From IMG/VR virus record IMGVR_UViG_3300030389_002895, positions 1 to 56,993 of that record: DNA of 56,993 nt. One strand, given 5' to 3'. The stretch is from a virus. The translations under genes were made by a program, and so were the position numbers. Below, piece after piece: positions 1-8,042 of this stretch. The notes beneath the pieces were generated by a model, which made no database searches, had not been told where the DNA came from, and saw nothing but the letters and a program-made list of their open reading frames with translations. Numbering within the stretch: position 1 is the first letter of the stretch; every line of letters begins with the position of its first letter.

Positions 1-101
1 CCGCCTGGATTTTGAAAAAACTCACCTTGTACTGGCATTACTTATGTCTCCTATGCAAATGCAAGTTGTGGTGCTCCTAGTTGAATACTTGCAGAAGCCT
101 T
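1..101. repeat. Terminal direct repeat, left copy (contig circularity)
   Basis: Bases 1-101 match 56893-56993 except at one position (g at 3, a at 56895). The shared stretch spans the end of the tail-fibre gene and the start of the LamG-like gene, so joining the ends restores a normal gene junction. This is most simply assembly redundancy of a circular or circularly permuted genome rather than a biological terminal repeat, since a packaged direct terminal repeat would normally be longer and error-free. Confidence 0.93.
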
Positions 102-1016
102 AACAAAATATGGTATAATATCAACTGCATTAGCAGCTGTTGATATGGTTAAACCAGCACCACCAGCAGTTTCGTAATCTGTGCCTAAACTTAATGTTCT
201 ACTACCTGTACCATCTTGAATAAATACTATGATACCAGACTGTCCCACTGACTCAGTGCTAGGATTAGCTAAAGTTACGTTACCTGTTGCAGTCAGTACA
301 AAATTTTGATAGGTGTCAAAATCTAATGTCACACTACCTGTCTGTGAACCAGCAGTTTGTGTGCTACCTCTAAGTGCTTTTGTAAATGTTGTGTTAGCGT
401 TTGATGCTACAATATTAGCACCAGCTAAAGTGGTTGCACCAGTTCCACCCCCAGCTATAGGTAATGTTCCAAACTCTAATGCACTGCCGCCACTATTCAT
501 TTTTAATGCTTGATTTGCAGAACCTGCTGCTGTTAAACCTGTACCACCTTTTGTAATTGGCACTGTTGGTAAACTTGCTGTGCCAACTGCACCACCTAAA
601 CTATCTAGTGATACTTCAACAATATTTGTTCCATCTGCATATGCAAAATATATTTTTTGTTGGTCTGGAGAAAAACCAGTTCCACTTGCAGTTTTGATAG
701 TTAAGTTTGTTGGATTAGTTACACCTGTTACATCAAAAATATACATTTTTTCAATGCTGTCAGGCACTGTTAAAACAGTGGCTCCTGATAGGGTAACAGT
801 AGCCACTTTAACAACCATGTTTCTTGCGTTTGATATAGTGCCATCAGTCATTGCTAAAGCAACTGTGGCTCCATCTCCGACTGTCACTTGTTCAAAACCA
901 CCTATTGCTTGTTGTACTAAATTTAAATTATTATTTGTTTTAGTTCCCCATGTACCAGCGTTTTCACCAGTAGCCATGAGTTCCAGTTTTAAATCTGATG
1001 AGTATGTAGATGCCAT
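51..1016 (-). CDS. Tail fibre / structural protein
   Basis: A 321-residue virion protein. The N-terminus (ENAGTWGTKTNNNLNLVQQA at residues 18-37) is a segment I know from tail-fibre-like proteins of many marine phages. The rest is Gly/Thr/Ala-rich beta-type sequence with GGTG motifs near residues 156, 187 and 190, typical of fibre shafts or collars. Start ATG at 1016 has AAGGA six bases upstream. It lies between the repeat-rich cupredoxin-like gene and, across the circular join, the LamG-like gene, so it belongs to the host-contact module. No enzyme motif is visible. The exact place in the fibre is not known. Confidence 0.75.
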   Translation of the reverse strand: MASTYSSDLKLELMATGENAGTWGTKTNNNLNLVQQAIGGFEQVTVGDGATVALAMTDGTISNARNMVVKVATVTLSGATVLTVPDSIEKMYIFDVTGVTNPTNLTIKTASGTGFSPDQQKIYFAYADGTNIVEVSLDSLGGAVGTASLPTVPITKGGTGLTAAGSANQALKMNSGGSALEFGTLPIAGGGTGATTLAGANIVASNANTTFTKALRGSTQTAGSQTGSVTLDFDTYQNFVLTATGNVTLANPSTESVGQSGIIVFIQDGTGSRTLSLGTDYETAGGAGLTISTAANAVDIIPYFVKASASIQLGAPQLAFA

Positions 1017-1030
1017 ATTTTATCCTTTTT

Positions 1031-2170
1031 TTATGCCGCTGTAGTTATCTTAGTCCAGGTTACTGGTGTTCCAGTATCTACTCTGTTCCATGCTATTATT
1101 ATTACACTTCCAACATTACTCGTCAATACTACTCCAGTAACATCATCTACTATCCCAGTGCCTGTTACTTCTGCTACTGTACCAACCGCTGATGTCGTTG
1201 CTACACCTGTTACATCATATCCTGAAACTGGTGTTATAGAACCAACTGCACTTGTTGTTGATAAACCTGTTACATTTACTGTACCAGTCATTTCTAACAC
1301 AACAGTGCCTACGGAACTTGTTGCTGCTACACCTGTAACATCTACTAATGTTATTGGTGCAACTATCGCTGTACCAACACCTGATGTCATTGCTACACCT
1401 GTAGTTCCTGTTGTAGAATCACCATCAAAATCAACTGTTCCTATTGAACCTGTAAGAGATAAACCAGTAGGTGTAATCTCCACACCTTGTGTAGTAGTAA
1501 CAGATCCTACAGATGAAGTGGTAGATACTCCTGTTACAGCAACAGTAACAGAAGTCGTTCCTACAGCAGTTCCTATAGCAGTTGATGCACTCACACCTGT
1601 TGGTATAACAGAATAGGCACCACCCCAAACTCTATTACCCCAAGTTCCTCGACCCCATCCTAATCCTATCTCTGCATCAATCGTAACAGAACCTACAGCA
1701 GTAGTAGAGGCAACTCCAGTAACTGATATAGTTGTATCATTTTGATCACCCCAAGCACCTTGTCCCCAAGACAAAACACCCCAAGAAGTAGCTGCAACAG
1801 TGTTTGCAGTCCAACCCATATTGGAATGATTAGTGCAATAATAATAAAGAGTTGGTGCAGAATCAGCTACAATAATAGTAGTTTTTGCACCAGGATTACC
1901 AGGCACTCCTGTAACAGTTACACCTGTAGTATATTCACTCCCCCCAGAATGTGTTCCATTAGCTGTAGTAGAGAACCTTAAAGGGTGGTTAGAATTACTA
2001 TTATCTGATTGATCAAAAACATAAGTTCCACCTTCAGCAAGATATAATGTTACATCTGCTGTAGCAGTAGAACCATCTATTGCATATTTATTACTAGAAC
2101 CAACATTATGATACGGATGATTAGAAGGATTACCACCAACAACAGTAATAGTTAATGTTCTAGTAGTCAC
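1031..2170 (-). CDS. Virion protein: cupredoxin-like N-domain plus nine TGV...VG repeats
   Basis: A 379-residue protein in two parts. Residues 1-120 resemble a cupredoxin fold, with potential type-1 copper ligands His62 (NHPLRF), Cys112, His115 and Met118 (YYYCTNHSNMGW). From about residue 150 to 355 there are nine copies of a 13-residue unit of the form TGVxxTSxVGxV with variable linkers, likely a repetitive beta structure. The repeats are followed by a short Trp-containing C-terminus. Start is GTG at 2170 with GGAG nine bases upstream. It sits among tail-fibre genes and is probably surface-exposed. Copper binding is inference; the fold may be used only structurally. Confidence 0.7.
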   Translation of the reverse strand: MTTRTLTITVVGGNPSNHPYHNVGSSNKYAIDGSTATADVTLYLAEGGTYVFDQSDNSNSNHPLRFSTTANGTHSGGSEYTTGVTVTGVPGNPGAKTTIIVADSAPTLYYYCTNHSNMGWTANTVAATSWGVLSWGQGAWGDQNDTTISVTGVASTTAVGSVTIDAEIGLGWGRGTWGNRVWGGAYSVIPTGVSASTAIGTAVGTTSVTVAVTGVSTTSSVGSVTTTQGVEITPTGLSLTGSIGTVDFDGDSTTGTTGVAMTSGVGTAIVAPITLVDVTGVAATSSVGTVVLEMTGTVNVTGLSTTSAVGSITPVSGYDVTGVATTSAVGTVAEVTGTGIVDDVTGVVLTSNVGSVIIIAWNRVDTGTPVTWTKITTAA

Positions 2171-2186
2171 AGAACTAGTCTCCTAA

Positions 2187-2624
2187 CTAAGCTATTCTTA
2201 TAATAGCGTCTGAAGCATTAGCAGTAGGGAACTGTATAGTAAATGTGCCTGAAGTAGCTGTTTTATCTCCACCAAAATCTAATACTGCAACTGCTGGATC
2301 ACCAGTAGCTGAATCATTATAAATTAAAGCTCCTCTTGCTGTGAGAGATACACCTACAAATGATAAATCTGCAAAGTCTACTACAGCAGTATCAGTGCTT
2401 AAAACTGGTGTTACCGCAGCTAAAGCTTTGCCACCACTGGTGTAACCAGATGGTGAAGATACTTGGTTATCCGAAGTAAAAGAAGTTGTTGATTTACCTA
2501 AAGTAGCACTTGAAGTATACATTGATAATTTAAAAGTGTTTCCGCCAGGATTTGTAAAATTATGCACGCCTTTTAAAACATCTGTTTTAAAGACATTACA
2601 TACTGCACTTGTTGTTATTGCCAT
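2187..2624 (-). CDS. Phage structural protein, tail/neck region
   Basis: A 145-residue protein beginning MAITTSAVCNVFKTDVLKG. It is rich in Thr, Ser, Gly and Ala with alternating hydrophobic residues, so beta-rich. I recognise similar proteins next to tail genes in uncultured marine phages, where they are labelled structural. AAAGGAG precedes the ATG. It lies between the adaptor-like gene at 2640 and the cupredoxin-like fibre gene, which suggests a tail or fibre component. No catalytic motif is seen and the precise role is unknown. Confidence 0.6.
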   Translation of the reverse strand: MAITTSAVCNVFKTDVLKGVHNFTNPGGNTFKLSMYTSSATLGKSTTSFTSDNQVSSPSGYTSGGKALAAVTPVLSTDTAVVDFADLSFVGVSLTARGALIYNDSATGDPAVAVLDFGGDKTATSGTFTIQFPTANASDAIIRIA

Positions 2625-2639
2625 TTTTTCTCCTTTAAG

Positions 2640-3287
2640 TTATGGGGATGGTGATTGCACTGGCAATCTCATAACCCCGTCATCATAATCAGCACGTCTA
2701 CGTTTACCCATTTGTGTAAGCATAAATGTCTGTATATTTTCATTATACTTATCCAAATACAGTTTGTACATATCCATAGGGCCTTTTAAATAACTAAAAC
2801 ACTCAACTAACACTCCATATAACAATAAATTTTCTGCATGTTGTGATAAAAATGTGCTTTGTGTAGATGTAAAATGTTGAGGATCTCTTATGTAATTCAT
2901 TTGTATTTCATATGCTTGATCAGGTATTGGTGCAAACACAATATTCTTATCATCCCAATTTGCATAGTATTTAGGTTGTCCTGTAGAATCACCTGGATTA
3001 AATTCAGCTATAAAAGATGTGTCTCTTTTTTCTAAAAAATCTCTTGTGCTGCTATTTATAATTTGCACAGATCGAATACTTATACAATCATCTGGCACGT
3101 TTAAGTATCTTGCGGTGCCTGTAACTGCAGTCACATATTCTCTTATGTCATCATAATCTACTTTATTAGCAATATCTAACTCTGTGTTTCTTATAAACTG
3201 ATCAATTAAACTATCTGTTAAAACATTCGAGTCTACTTCAGTGTAGTTTCTTATCTGTGTCAAGAAAGCTGAATGAGTAATTGTCAT
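2640..3287 (-). CDS. Head-tail adaptor / neck-type protein
   Basis: A 215-residue, mostly helical N-terminal protein (FLTQIRNYTEVDSNVLTDS, then IDQFIRNTELDIANKVD) followed by a beta-rich middle and a helical C-terminal region with Tyr and basic residues. The pattern is that of adaptor or connector subunits found beside P22 gp4-like proteins in marine phages. ATGA-type overlap with the upstream gene at 3284 couples the two. I assign it to the neck by family resemblance and position; whether it is the head completion protein or a tail accessory is uncertain. Confidence 0.55.
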   Translation of the reverse strand: MTITHSAFLTQIRNYTEVDSNVLTDSLIDQFIRNTELDIANKVDYDDIREYVTAVTGTARYLNVPDDCISIRSVQIINSSTRDFLEKRDTSFIAEFNPGDSTGQPKYYANWDDKNIVFAPIPDQAYEIQMNYIRDPQHFTSTQSTFLSQHAENLLLYGVLVECFSYLKGPMDMYKLYLDKYNENIQTFMLTQMGKRRRADYDDGVMRLPVQSPSP

Positions 3288-3661
3288 GAGATCACCACAG
3301 TAAAATTAGTGCCAACAGATACTGTTGCTTCAACAGCTGTAAGTTTAGTACCTAAAATATTATCACTTTGTGCTACAGTCATACTTGTACCACCAATACC
3401 ACTGTCTCCGTTTTCTGCAAAAAAACCACTGGTTATAAATAATAAAAATTCTTTTTGGTTTTCTGGTGGTCTAGGTCTAGCATTAGCTAATGCTATCGGG
3501 TCAGCTGTAATATGTTTCTTTTTTATTTGTGGGTGTTTAGGCTCAAACTCAGATTTATGCACAAAAGACCCATTCCATTCTTTAACCATTTCCTTATATG
3601 GAAAAGCCATACCCGATCTATCAGATATTGCTTTTGCGTATTTACCTCTTGCGTAAGCCAT
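3284..3661 (-). CDS. Conserved phage structural protein of unknown role
   Basis: A 125-residue protein. The N-terminal block (AYARGKYAKAISDRSGMAFP, residues 2-21, then YKEMVKEWNG) is strongly conserved in marine phages, as I remember it, including cyanophage neck regions. The C-terminal half contains a short Ser/Thr/Val beta segment. It begins at a TAATG overlap with the adaptor gene at 3661 and overlaps the next gene by four bases, so it is translated as part of the neck operon. Function unknown; a neck or tail connector component is the likeliest. Confidence 0.6.
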   Translation of the reverse strand: MAYARGKYAKAISDRSGMAFPYKEMVKEWNGSFVHKSEFEPKHPQIKKKHITADPIALANARPRPPENQKEFLLFITSGFFAENGDSGIGGTSMTVAQSDNILGTKLTAVEATVSVGTNFTVVIS

Positions 3662-4350
3662 TATGCACCTTGTGGGTAATAGTTTTGCGGAGTAATATAA
3701 ACAGAAGTTCTTTGACCATCCTCTGTTAACGCTCTTTGTAATTCATCTTCGTACACTAATTTAGTAGTTTGCACTAACTGTGGAGCTCTCTTCATAGAGA
3801 GATAATATGCAAGACCTGCAACCATACAGGGTATAAATCGAAATACCACGTCTGCTTGATTAGTATATGCACCTGCATCTTCAATCCTTTTTAAATAATA
3901 ATACTTTACATATTTATATGTAGAAGCATCTGGTGTCTGATACAAGGTTATTTTTGGTGTGGTTTGTCTGTCAATATAATACTGACTAGGTTGTCCTTGC
4001 GATCCTTTATTAGGTAATGCAGCATATTCACTTCTACTAATTTTAGTCAAGGATACATCATTAGTAGTAGATGATGTACCTGTTGTAGTAGATACATAAG
4101 CTTCTAAAATATCATTAGCATTTGATGGTGCATCATATACAGAAGTACCAGCTGTTAAAAGCTGTTCTTTTAATTCTACTTTCCACAAGTGTACACCTCT
4201 GTTGCCCCATTCAGAAAACAATATATTTAAACTTCTTCTTGCAGATTTTAAATCATAGCCAGAGTTTGTGCGCATACCACATCTCTCGTATGCCTCTTGT
4301 ATAATGTCGTCTATATTTAAATCAAAGGTAGTTGTCCCTGATGTTGCCAT
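3661..4350 (-). CDS. Tail accessory / head-tail adaptor (P22 gp4-like)
   Basis: A 229-residue helical protein opening with DIIQEAYERCGMRT and SARRSLNILFSEWGNRGVHL, a signature I associate with P22 gp4-type adaptor proteins that bind below the portal and receive the tail needle or hub. The C-terminal half contains helices with conserved aromatic residues (FRFIPCMVAGLAYYLSMKRA). The ATG overlaps the stop of the upstream basic-protein gene as TAATG. With the portal and the gp10-like propeller protein, this supports podovirus morphology. Confidence 0.65.
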   Translation of the reverse strand: MATSGTTTFDLNIDDIIQEAYERCGMRTNSGYDLKSARRSLNILFSEWGNRGVHLWKVELKEQLLTAGTSVYDAPSNANDILEAYVSTTTGTSSTTNDVSLTKISRSEYAALPNKGSQGQPSQYYIDRQTTPKITLYQTPDASTYKYVKYYYLKRIEDAGAYTNQADVVFRFIPCMVAGLAYYLSMKRAPQLVQTTKLVYEDELQRALTEDGQRTSVYITPQNYYPQGA

Positions 4351-4754
4351 TACTTAACACCTGAAAATTTAATACCTCTTATTGCAGCTCTACCACCTCT
4401 TGCTATACCACCTTCTGCCTTACCTTTTATAATTAAATTAACCCCATATCTTTTTAACCTTATGTCTTTTTCTGCTTTTTTTACATCAGATGCTGTAATT
4501 CTTTTTCCTGCTGCTTTTTTCGTTGCTTCCTTATATGCGTCTTTCCTTAATGAAGTGCCACCCTTAGCTTTTCTATTTTTCTTAGCTTCTCTTTCTATGA
4601 TTTTACTAAGAGTGTTTGGGCCTGATGTAGCGTCTGGATCATAACCAAGTTTATCTAGTTGCTTTTTCATTCTTCTTTCATTTAACTTAGTTTTTACTTT
4701 CATACCAAGTTTTTTAGCACCTTTAATTAATGTACCTACTCCAGCTTTTTGCAT
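4350..4754 (-). CDS. Small Lys/Arg-rich basic protein
   Basis: A 134-residue highly basic protein; roughly a third of residues are Lys or Arg. It has an N-terminal helix-prone region, a middle region with KKAAGKRITASDVKKAEKD, and a C-terminus containing the RGG-type motif (GGIARGGRAAIRGIKFSGVK). No recognised domain. It is one of a run of basic proteins between 4.3 and 8.4 kb, in an operon of neck and capsid genes. A nucleic-acid-binding or internal virion role is plausible from charge only. Confidence 0.55.
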   Translation of the reverse strand: MQKAGVGTLIKGAKKLGMKVKTKLNERRMKKQLDKLGYDPDATSGPNTLSKIIEREAKKNRKAKGGTSLRKDAYKEATKKAAGKRITASDVKKAEKDIRLKRYGVNLIIKGKAEGGIARGGRAAIRGIKFSGVK

Positions 4755-4764
4755 AATACTTCCT

Positions 4765-5859
4765 TTATGTTTTAGATATACTTCTTGGGTCTTTACCAGG
4801 TCTCATTGCAGCTCTACCAAAACCACTTGCAGAACCACCACCAGACATTCTTAACATACCACCACGTTTCTTGTAGCCCATTTTGTTTCTTACAGCAGTA
4901 GGTAATTTACGTAAGCCTCTACCTTTAGCACCTGCAGGAGGTGTTTTTAAACCCCTTGTAGTTTTATCGGACTGCATTTCATCTATTTTTATAGAACCTC
5001 CTCTTTTTTTCTTAGGAAATACTTTTTTGCCTTTATCACGATACTCTTTAAGATAACCAGCCTCCTCTACTTCATCTTGTCTTCTTTTAATTTTTTTAAA
5101 ACTATCCCCCATTCTTTTTCTTAATTCACCTTTTAATGCTGGTAATTTAATTTTACCCTCATCGAATTTTTTTACTAAATCAGTTGCTTTCTCAGATAAA
5201 AAATCGGCTTTTGGGCCCTTTATTTTACTAAATAAAACATCAAAAGCATCTTTACCTGCTTTTGCACCTGCTTTTGCTATTGCAAATTTACCTTTGACAG
5301 CTTTCGTTACTTTACCACCTTTAACAAAAGCACCTAAAGTGTCGTAAGGAGGAAGATTTAGTTTAAAATCTTTTTTTACTGGTCTTTTAACTTCTTTTTT
5401 AGGACCTTGTGTTCCTTTTGTTCCTAAGTTAAGTCCTGCACCTGCTCTAATTTTATTAGGGTCTTTTAAACCAGGATTTAAAGCCATAAGTTTTGCAACA
5501 GTTGTTCCAGATTTTTTTGCTATACCTGATAAGGTATCACCCTTTTGAATTTTGTATGAACCTTTAGTTCTTGGATATACACCTGTTGCTTTTTTTGTCT
5601 TAGTTATATTTGCACCAAACCTATCTCCAACTTTTGCTGTGCTTTGTTTTTTGGATCTGTAAGGATTACCAGATGTGTCCATACCTGCTGGTGTAGTATT
5701 TCTGTCAAACATAGCTTTTCTTTTAGCTGCCTTTTTTTCTTTTACAGATTTCTGTGTCATTATTTTACCAGTAACAGTATTGGCTCCACCTCTACCTCTA
5801 GTTCCCTCTGGCTTAACACCCTGTGTTTTTAGATATTCTAAAACTTCTTGTATTTTCAT
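4765..5859 (-). CDS. Basic LysM-domain protein
   Basis: A 364-residue, very basic protein. Residues 102-146 form a LysM domain (YKIQKGDTLSGIAKKSGTTV, then LMALNPGLKDPNKI), which in known families binds peptidoglycan. The flanks are low-complexity Lys-rich sequence. The C-terminal third carries KKKRGGSIKI, YKKRGGMLRM and a Gly/Ser/Arg tail. No hydrolase domain is visible, so it would bind rather than cut the wall. It lies near the M15 endolysin in a run of basic proteins. A virion-associated wall-binding factor is the best guess. Confidence 0.65.
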   Translation of the reverse strand: MKIQEVLEYLKTQGVKPEGTRGRGGANTVTGKIMTQKSVKEKKAAKRKAMFDRNTTPAGMDTSGNPYRSKKQSTAKVGDRFGANITKTKKATGVYPRTKGSYKIQKGDTLSGIAKKSGTTVAKLMALNPGLKDPNKIRAGAGLNLGTKGTQGPKKEVKRPVKKDFKLNLPPYDTLGAFVKGGKVTKAVKGKFAIAKAGAKAGKDAFDVLFSKIKGPKADFLSEKATDLVKKFDEGKIKLPALKGELRKRMGDSFKKIKRRQDEVEEAGYLKEYRDKGKKVFPKKKRGGSIKIDEMQSDKTTRGLKTPPAGAKGRGLRKLPTAVRNKMGYKKRGGMLRMSGGGSASGFGRAAMRPGKDPRSISKT

Positions 5860-5868
5860 AGCTTTCTC

Positions 5869-6294
5869 CTAGTTAATATCAATCATACCACCATAGTATT
5901 TCTTTGTAAACGTACTCACGTTTGTTGGTTTACCACCAACTCCTTGAGCTTTAGCTCTTTTTCTTTTAACTGCACTTTTTCTTTGACCTTCGGACATTCT
6001 TCTAGCTTTTGCTAAAGGAACGCATTTAGGATATTTTCTTTTTGCATCTGCTTTTTGTTTACTTCTACCACATGGTGCAAATGAACCATCAGCTCTTTTA
6101 CTACCTATATCAACCCACTTTTGATTAAACCACTCTGTAAGTCCACCCTTTTTTTTCTTTAATGGTTTAACTCCTTGTTTCTTATTATATGCTTTTACTG
6201 CCTTATCAAAATCTTTTTGATTTTTAAATCCTTCAATCCTACCTAACATTGGATGTATAAAAAAAGCTTTTCCTGTTTTTTTATCAACAGGCAT
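5869..6294 (-). CDS. Basic protein with KWVDI...PCGRSK...KYPKC module (DUF5872-like)
   Basis: A 141-residue basic protein. The centre (residues 58-101) reads FNQKWVDIGSKRADGSFAPC followed by GRSKQ, RKYPKCVPLAKA and RRMSEGQ, a module I remember as DUF5872, found in phages and also large eukaryotic DNA viruses. Two conserved Cys could support metal or structural binding. KKKGGL and KKYYGGM motifs flank it. It starts at a TAATG overlap with the upstream gene. Function is unknown in all relatives I recall; the family name is from memory. Confidence 0.6.
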   Translation of the reverse strand: MPVDKKTGKAFFIHPMLGRIEGFKNQKDFDKAVKAYNKKQGVKPLKKKKGGLTEWFNQKWVDIGSKRADGSFAPCGRSKQKADAKRKYPKCVPLAKARRMSEGQRKSAVKRKRAKAQGVGGKPTNVSTFTKKYYGGMIDIN

Positions 6295-6794
6295 TAGTCA
6301 AGCATACCTTTATAATAATCAACTGTAGATGGGTTTGTCTCGCTATATTCATCTTTTATGTAAGAACCAGATACAAAACCTCCAGAGCGCATACCTTCTG
6401 CTTCATTGTCTTGATTAAAACCATAATCCATATTCTGTTGTTTTTCCATAGCTCCTTGTTCAGCTTGAGCTCTACCAGCTCTTTTGCCTTGTTTTTTCAT
6501 CATGTTCATAATTGCTGCTGTTCCTAACAATCCAAGAACTGCACCCTTTGGTTTCTTAGTTAATCTGTTACCCATAATTGCTCCTTTATTAGCTTTTCTA
6601 ATTCTTCTTGCAGCAGCACCTGTACCACCTCCACCAGATGGTTTAGGTCCTTTAAAATCTTTTCTTCTTACACCCCTGTCATCTTTTGCTTTACCTGCAC
6701 ATATTTTTGAAGCATACGCATTAGCATATGCACTGGGATAAACCTTAAATTTTCTTTTAGCAGCTGCTTTTCCTCTCGGACATAATTTAGTCAT
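6294..6794 (-). CDS. Basic protein with LCPRGKAAAKRKF...YPSAYANAYAS module
   Basis: A 166-residue protein whose first 34 residues contain LCPRGKAAAKRKFKVYPSAY followed by ANAYASKIC, a compact two-Cys module widespread in phage genomes and often near DUF5872-like modules. The middle is Arg/Lys-rich with a short hydrophobic stretch (AVLGLLGTAAIMNMM, about residues 84-98). The C-terminus turns acidic (DEYSETNPSTVDYYKGMLD) after a RSGGF motif. No enzyme motif. Neighbours are all small basic proteins, so a shared virion role is suggested. Confidence 0.6.
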   Translation of the reverse strand: MTKLCPRGKAAAKRKFKVYPSAYANAYASKICAGKAKDDRGVRRKDFKGPKPSGGGGTGAAARRIRKANKGAIMGNRLTKKPKGAVLGLLGTAAIMNMMKKQGKRAGRAQAEQGAMEKQQNMDYGFNQDNEAEGMRSGGFVSGSYIKDEYSETNPSTVDYYKGMLD

Positions 6795-6827
6795 AAGACC
6801 TCCTTTTATTATTATAAAGTAGTGCAG

Positions 6828-6962
6828 TCATCGTGTAAATAACCTGCTCTTTGATTTGTTTTTGTTACCTTGTACTATTCTTACTCTTTTCTTTTTTATA
6901 AATTTTCTTTTTTGAGGACCTTTGGTTATTTGTTGCCTCATACTACCTCTACCTATAGCCAT
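6828..6962 (-). CDS. 44-residue basic peptide
   Basis: A short gene that starts with ATG at 6962, overlapping the stop codon of the endolysin gene as TAATG, and ends with TGA at 6828. The 44-residue product is about 40% Lys/Arg (MAIGRGSMRQQ, KGPQKRKFIKKKRVRIVQ), matching the composition of its neighbours. It fills the otherwise empty gap between the endolysin and the 6294 gene. Function unknown; the stop/start coupling is the main support. Confidence 0.65.
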   Translation of the reverse strand: MAIGRGSMRQQITKGPQKRKFIKKKRVRIVQGNKNKSKSRLFTR

Positions 6963-7423
6963 TATCGTAACCTATACCTAGTTTTGCCTTCTTTGTTTTT
7001 ATAAGCTTCTTTATATTCGAATCTATTTTCATCAGTGCTGTAGGAAACGTGTACCCATCCAGAGTGAGGATCTTTTTCTGGATTGTGAAACTCTAATATT
7101 AATTGATCATACTTTAAATTAGAGTGTATCCAATCACTTAATTCTAAATTGCCCACTTCTAAAACTTCGATGTCCGCTGCTTGACCTTGTACGTGTTGGG
7201 AGGTTATACTTCCTCCAATCTTAAGATTAAGTTCTGCACATCTAAACCCAGAACTAATAATCATAGGCTTCATAAAATAATCTCTTACTGGCTGTAAAAC
7301 ACTTACACATAAATTACGTAAATTAAATATTTGTTTATCACTAGGTGTATTATCAATATTATGTCTTATAGCCGTTTGCGACCTAGTAAACTCGTGTAAG
7401 CTAAAATTATCAGAAAGTTTCAT
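6962..7423 (-). CDS. Endolysin, M15-family peptidase
   Basis: A 153-residue enzyme of the peptidase M15 family (D-Ala-D-Ala carboxypeptidase-like, M15_3 type), which cleaves peptidoglycan peptides. Visible zinc-site pattern: His77 and Asp84 in SQHVQGQAADI and His125 in SGWVHVS, with Glu111 (QLILEF) as a likely catalytic residue. The start of the fold (FSLHEFTRSQTA, SSGFRCAELN) also matches. No signal peptide or separate wall-binding domain, so export depends on the holin encoded at 13.0 kb. It is located in the virion-gene operon rather than next to the holin. Confidence 0.88.
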   Translation of the reverse strand: MKLSDNFSLHEFTRSQTAIRHNIDNTPSDKQIFNLRNLCVSVLQPVRDYFMKPMIISSGFRCAELNLKIGGSITSQHVQGQAADIEVLEVGNLELSDWIHSNLKYDQLILEFHNPEKDPHSGWVHVSYSTDENRFEYKEAYKNKEGKTRYRLR

Positions 7424-7424
7424 G

Positions 7425-8042
7425 TTAATACATTTTCGTTTTTTTAGTTCTACCTAATTTAGTAGGAACTGTTACAGAACCACCTTTTTTTAATGCCTGT
7501 ATTATATATTTACGACCTTGTTTATATTTAGGCATTTTAGAAACTGGAGGTTTATACCCTTTAGGAAAAACAGGAACTAAATTAATACCTTCTTTTCTAA
7601 ATTTTACTTTTGAATTAAAAGGCATTATTTTATTTGCTAACTCTTTACCTTCATCTACTTTACCACCTTTATTTAAATTTATTCTTTTTCTTGATTTAAA
7701 AAGGCTCTTGGGAGTAGACTTTTCCATTTCTCTTGGTTTAAAAAGGTCTCTGGGATTAGACTTTTCTATTTTTCTTGGCCTATAAGGTCCTGTAATTGGT
7801 TTTGCAGGTGCCTTTTGCTTTCGACCTTGAGGTCTGTAAGGTTCTGCTATTGGTTTTGGTTTACTTTTAGATATTGGTTTAGCCCTTTCTCTTATTAAAC
7901 CACCATCATCAAATAACCCTGATAATAAATTAGTTATATCAGGAGCAGCCTCAACAAGAGTTGATGATGTTAATAAATCTCTTTTATACTTAGCAAGTTT
8001 TTGTTCTGCTTTAGTTAATACTTTATTTTTTTTCTTTGGCAT
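7425..8042 (-). CDS. Lys/Pro-rich basic protein
   Basis: A 205-residue protein, very basic, with a Pro-rich central segment carrying near-repeats (KPIAEPYRPQGRKQ and KPITGPYRPRKIEK; then EKSNPRDLFKPREM and EKSTPKSLFKSRKR). These look like internal duplications of a roughly 20-residue unit. Two KGG motifs follow (NLNKGGKVDEG, KKGGSVTVPT). An early segment (TLVEAAPDITNLLSGLFDDG) is the only hydrophobic part. No known domain. It is part of the run of basic small proteins. Confidence 0.55.
   Translation of the reverse strand: MPKKKNKVLTKAEQKLAKYKRDLLTSSTLVEAAPDITNLLSGLFDDGGLIRERAKPISKSKPKPIAEPYRPQGRKQKAPAKPITGPYRPRKIEKSNPRDLFKPREMEKSTPKSLFKSRKRINLNKGGKVDEGKELANKIMPFNSKVKFRKEGINLVPVFPKGYKPPVSKMPKYKQGRKYIIQALKKGGSVTVPTKLGRTKKTKMY

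Noticed and set aside
1158-1616. 152-residue plus-strand frame rich in Val/Pro/Thr
   Set aside because: Reverse complement of the TGV repeat region; repeats keep all frames open. Not a gene.
3273-3656. 127-residue plus-strand frame opposite the 3284 gene
   Set aside because: Mirror of a real conserved gene in the opposite strand; no ribosome site and no partner genes on this strand.
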